Assembly: GCA_051061015.1 (NCBI GenBank)
Contig: JBPFEG010000013.1
Span: 248,001-312,000, forward strand
DNA from: Methylomicrobium sp051061015
GTDB lineage: Bacteria > Pseudomonadota > Gammaproteobacteria > Methylococcales > Methylomonadaceae
DNA: 64,000 nucleotides
Direction: 5' to 3'
Below are positions 61,145-64,000 of the stretch, piece by piece. The stretch's first letter is position 1. The number at the start of each line of letters is the position of its first letter. A program made the translations under genes and the position numbers. The notes below the pieces were generated by a model. It made no database searches and was not told the DNA's origin. It saw only the letters and a list, made by a program, of their open reading frames with translations.

Positions 61145-64000
61145 ATGGACAAAACCAGCGTTTTAAAACAGCTCTTATCTCAGAAAATTTTATTCCTCGA
61201 CGGCGCGATGGGTACCATGATCCAAAGCTACAAACTGGAAGAAAAGGATTACCGGGGCACTCGCTTCGCCGACTGGGATATTGACCTGAAAGGCAACAAC
61301 GACCTCCTTTCATTGACTCAGCCCGCGATCATCAAGGCAATCCATAGCGCTTACCTCGAAGCGGGCTCCGACATCCTTGAAACCAACACGTTCAACTCGA
61401 CGCGGGTCGCCATGGCCGATTACCGGATGGAGTCGCTGGTTTACGAGATCAATGTCGAATCGGCGCGTCTGGCGCGGCAGGCGTGCGACGACTATACACT
61501 AAAAACCCCGGGCAAGCCCCGTTTCGTTGCGGGCGTATTGGGACCGACCAACCGCACCGCCTCGATGTCGCCCGACGTAAACGATCCGGGCTTCCGGAAC
61601 ATTTCGTTCGACGAACTGGTCGAGGCTTATACCGAAGCGACGCAGGGCCTGATCGACGGGGGCGCCGATATCCTTTTGATCGAAACGGTGTTCGACACGC
61701 TGAACGCGAAGGCCGCCGCGTTTGCGGTAGCCGCCTATTTCGAAAAGATCGGCTATAAACTGCCGGTGATGATTTCCGGCACGATTACCGATGCATCGGG
61801 CAGAACACTGTCCGGGCAGACCGTGGCCGCTTTCTGGCATTCCCTGAAGCATGTCGAACCGATCTCGTTCGGCTTCAACTGTGCGCTCGGCGCGAAAGAA
61901 CTGCGCCAGCACATCGACGAGCTCTCGACAATTGCGGACACCCATGTTTCCGCGCATCCGAATGCGGGTCTTCCGAACGAATTCGGCGAATACGACGAAT
62001 CGCCCGAAGCGATGGCTAAAGAAATCGCCGACTGGGCGCGCCAGGGCTACCTGAACATCATCGGCGGCTGCTGCGGCACGACGCCGGCCCACATCAAGGC
62101 GATTATCGATGCAGTGACCCCTTTCCCGCCCAGGGCCATCCCCGACATTCCGAAAGCCTGCCGGCTTTCCGGACTCGAGCCGATGACGATCGGCCCTGAC
62201 AGCCTGTTCGTGAATGTCGGCGAACGCACGAATGTAACCGGTTCGGCGGCCTTCAAGCGACTGATCATTGCCGGCGATTATGAAGCCGCGCTGGATGTGG
62301 CCCGCCAGCAGGTCGAAAACGGCGCACAGGTGATCGACATCAACATGGACGAAGGGATGCTCGAATCGAAGGACGCGATGGTGCGCTTCCTGATGCTGCT
62401 CGCCTCCGAGCCGGACATCGCGAAAGTGCCGATCATGCTCGATTCGTCGAAATGGGAAATTCTCGAAGCCGGCCTCAAGTGCATCCAGGGCAAGGGGATC
62501 GTCAATTCGATCTCGCTGAAGGAAGGCGAGGCAAAATTCATCGATCACGCGAAACTGGTCCGGCGCTACGGCGCGGCAGTGATTGTAATGGCCTTCGACG
62601 AAGCCGGCCAGGCCGACACCAAAGCCCGGAAGGTCGAAATCTGTACCCGAGCTTATCGGATTCTGACCGAACAGCTTCGCTTTCCGCCCGAAGACATCAT
62701 CTTCGATCCGAACATCTTCGCTATCGCGACCGGCATCGACGAGCACAACAACTACGGCATGGACTTCATCGATGCGACCCGCGAGATCAAGGAAACCTTG
62801 CCGCATGCGCTGATTTCCGGCGGCGTCTCGAACGTCTCGTTCTCGTTCCGCGGCAATAACCCGGTCCGTGAAGCGATTCATGCGGTGTTTCTGTATCATG
62901 CGATCCAGGCCGGCATGGACATGGGCATCGTGAATGCGGGCCAGTTGGCGATCTATGAGGACATCCCGGCCGAGCTGCGCGATGTAGTCGAGGATGTGGT
63001 ACTGAATCTGCATCCGGGTGCGACCGAGAAACTGCTCGAAATCGCCGAACGCTACCGCGGCGACGGCTCGACGGGTGCCGCTAAACCGGAAGAACTGGAA
63101 TGGCGCAGCTGGCCGGTCAACAAGCGGCTTGAACATGCGCTGGTCAAGGGCATCGCGGACTTTATCGATGAGGACACCGAACAGGCACGCCTTGAAGCCG
63201 AAAAACCGCTGCATGTGATCGAAGGTCCGCTGATGGACGGGATGAACGTGGTCGGTGATCTGTTCGGCGCCGGCAAGATGTTCCTGCCGCAGGTCGTCAA
63301 ATCGGCGCGGGTGATGAAAAAAGCGGTCGCCTACCTGATGCCGTTCATGGAGGCCAAAGAGGCCGGCGAACGTCAAACCAACGGCAAGATTTTGATGGCC
63401 ACGGTCAAGGGCGACGTGCACGACATCGGCAAAAACATTGTCGGCGTGGTGCTGCAATGCAACAACTACGAGGTGATAGACCTCGGCGTGATGGTGCCGT
63501 CCGAGACGATTCTGCAGACTGCGCGCAAGGAAAACGTCGACATCATCGGCCTTAGCGGACTGATCACGCCATCGCTCGACGAAATGGTGCATCTCGCGAA
63601 AGAAATGCAGCGTCAGGGCTTCACGATTCCGCTCTTGATCGGCGGCGCGACCACTTCGCGTGCGCACACCGCGGTCAAGATCGAACCGAATTACGAAGGA
63701 GCAACCGTGTATGTCCCGGACGCCTCGCGCGGCGTCGGGGTCGCGGGCAGTCTGCTCAGCGCCGACTTGCAGACCGACTATATAGCATCAGTCCGCGCCG
63801 AGTACCGCGAAGTCCGCGAGCGCCACAAAGGCAAGGAAGCGAAGACCCCACAGCATACCATTGAGGAAGCTCGCCGCAACAAGGCCGTCTGGGGCAACCA
63901 TGAGCCGATCAAGCCGTCATTTCTGGGCGTGCAAGTGATCGACCGCTTTCCGCTCGAGACGCTGGTCTGGTATATCGACTGGTCACCGTTCTTTCAAACC
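61145..64000 (+). CDS. metH: Cobalamin-dependent methionine synthase (cut at window end)
   Basis: Transfers the methyl group of 5-methyltetrahydrofolate via cobalamin to homocysteine. 952 residues are visible of the roughly 1230 expected. The homocysteine domain (about 1-330) has zinc Cys C246, C309 and C310 (FNCALGA, GGCCGTTP). The pterin domain (about 355-610) begins FVNVGERTNVTGS. The cobalamin cap and binding domains (about 650-880) carry D757-x-H759-x-x-G762, His759 being the cobalt ligand in E. coli numbering. The activation domain starts near 900. The remainder lies outside the window. No cobalamin or SAM riboswitch is evident in the 90-bp leader. Confidence 0.96.
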   Translation, partial: MDKTSVLKQLLSQKILFLDGAMGTMIQSYKLEEKDYRGTRFADWDIDLKGNNDLLSLTQPAIIKAIHSAYLEAGSDILETNTFNSTRVAMADYRMESLVYEINVESARLARQACDDYTLKTPGKPRFVAGVLGPTNRTASMSPDVNDPGFRNISFDELVEAYTEATQGLIDGGADILLIETVFDTLNAKAAAFAVAAYFEKIGYKLPVMISGTITDASGRTLSGQTVAAFWHSLKHVEPISFGFNCALGAKELRQHIDELSTIADTHVSAHPNAGLPNEFGEYDESPEAMAKEIADWARQGYLNIIGGCCGTTPAHIKAIIDAVTPFPPRAIPDIPKACRLSGLEPMTIGPDSLFVNVGERTNVTGSAAFKRLIIAGDYEAALDVARQQVENGAQVIDINMDEGMLESKDAMVRFLMLLASEPDIAKVPIMLDSSKWEILEAGLKCIQGKGIVNSISLKEGEAKFIDHAKLVRRYGAAVIVMAFDEAGQADTKARKVEICTRAYRILTEQLRFPPEDIIFDPNIFAIATGIDEHNNYGMDFIDATREIKETLPHALISGGVSNVSFSFRGNNPVREAIHAVFLYHAIQAGMDMGIVNAGQLAIYEDIPAELRDVVEDVVLNLHPGATEKLLEIAERYRGDGSTGAAKPEELEWRSWPVNKRLEHALVKGIADFIDEDTEQARLEAEKPLHVIEGPLMDGMNVVGDLFGAGKMFLPQVVKSARVMKKAVAYLMPFMEAKEAGERQTNGKILMATVKGDVHDIGKNIVGVVLQCNNYEVIDLGVMVPSETILQTARKENVDIIGLSGLITPSLDEMVHLAKEMQRQGFTIPLLIGGATTSRAHTAVKIEPNYEGATVYVPDASRGVGVAGSLLSADLQTDYIASVRAEYREVRERHKGKEAKTPQHTIEEARRNKAVWGNHEPIKPSFLGVQVIDRFPLETLVWYIDWSPFFQT

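Noticed and set aside
61499..63667. 722-codon minus-strand open frame
   Set aside because: It lies antisense to metH, whose domains and catalytic residues are unambiguous. The frame is His/Arg/Asp-rich, as expected for the complement of a GC-rich coding strand.

Overview
The window is a mostly housekeeping, medium-GC stretch of a gammaproteobacterial chromosome. Marker orders typical of the class are present: pilB-pilC-pilD-coaE-zapD-yacG, pepA-holC-valS facing lptF-lptG, and smc-zipA-NAD+ DNA ligase. A class I adenylate cyclase, ZapD, HolC, LptFG and DUF2970 also fit Gammaproteobacteria. A MoxY-type sensor kinase, an SmbP-like metal-binding protein and c-type cytochrome content hint at a methanotroph of the Methylococcales. 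That last step is inference: no methane or methanol oxidation gene lies here. Both window edges cut a gene (a nuclease-fold protein on the left, metH on the right). I see no tRNA, rRNA, insertion sequence, prophage or CRISPR array.

Layout. 1-4.7 kb is accessory: a truncated endonuclease/exonuclease/phosphatase gene, a two-motif phospholipase D-like protein, palindromic repeats, an AT-rich TIR-domain gene and an orphan MoxY-like histidine kinase. 5.1-14 kb has argH, the adenylate cyclase cyaA, an SmbP-like protein, a membrane-bound M28 peptidase and a lytic transglycosylase. 13.4-21.8 kb is one minus-strand unit: PspA, two giant polytopic membrane proteins (883 and about 1435 residues) and a small alpha/beta hydrolase. 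22-30 kb has an AT-rich TsdA-like dihaem cytochrome, zur and hemF divergent across a Zur box, a diguanylate cyclase, an ASCH protein and putA.

30-38.7 kb holds pilU, a PP-loop/TusA sulfur-transfer pair, argJ, a Nudix-TMP synthase fusion and the pilBCD-coaE-zapD-yacG operon; pilB runs to 40.4 kb. 40.5-48.9 kb has valS-holC-pepA, lptFG and three small proteins. 48.9-58 kb has glpK with a diguanylate cyclase, then a divergent NAD+ ligase, zipA and smc. 58-64 kb holds a Pro-rich lipoprotein, an unrecognised basic protein, a 43-residue membrane protein with its own strong promoter and terminator, a lipocalin-like exported protein with a membrane partner, a DUF2970 protein and the start of metH.

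The best candidates for undescribed biology are the PspA/giant-membrane-protein/hydrolase operon and the 43-residue membrane protein at about 59.6 kb. Next come the atypical DNA ligase in the canonical ligA position, the TIR protein and the nuclease/PLD pair.
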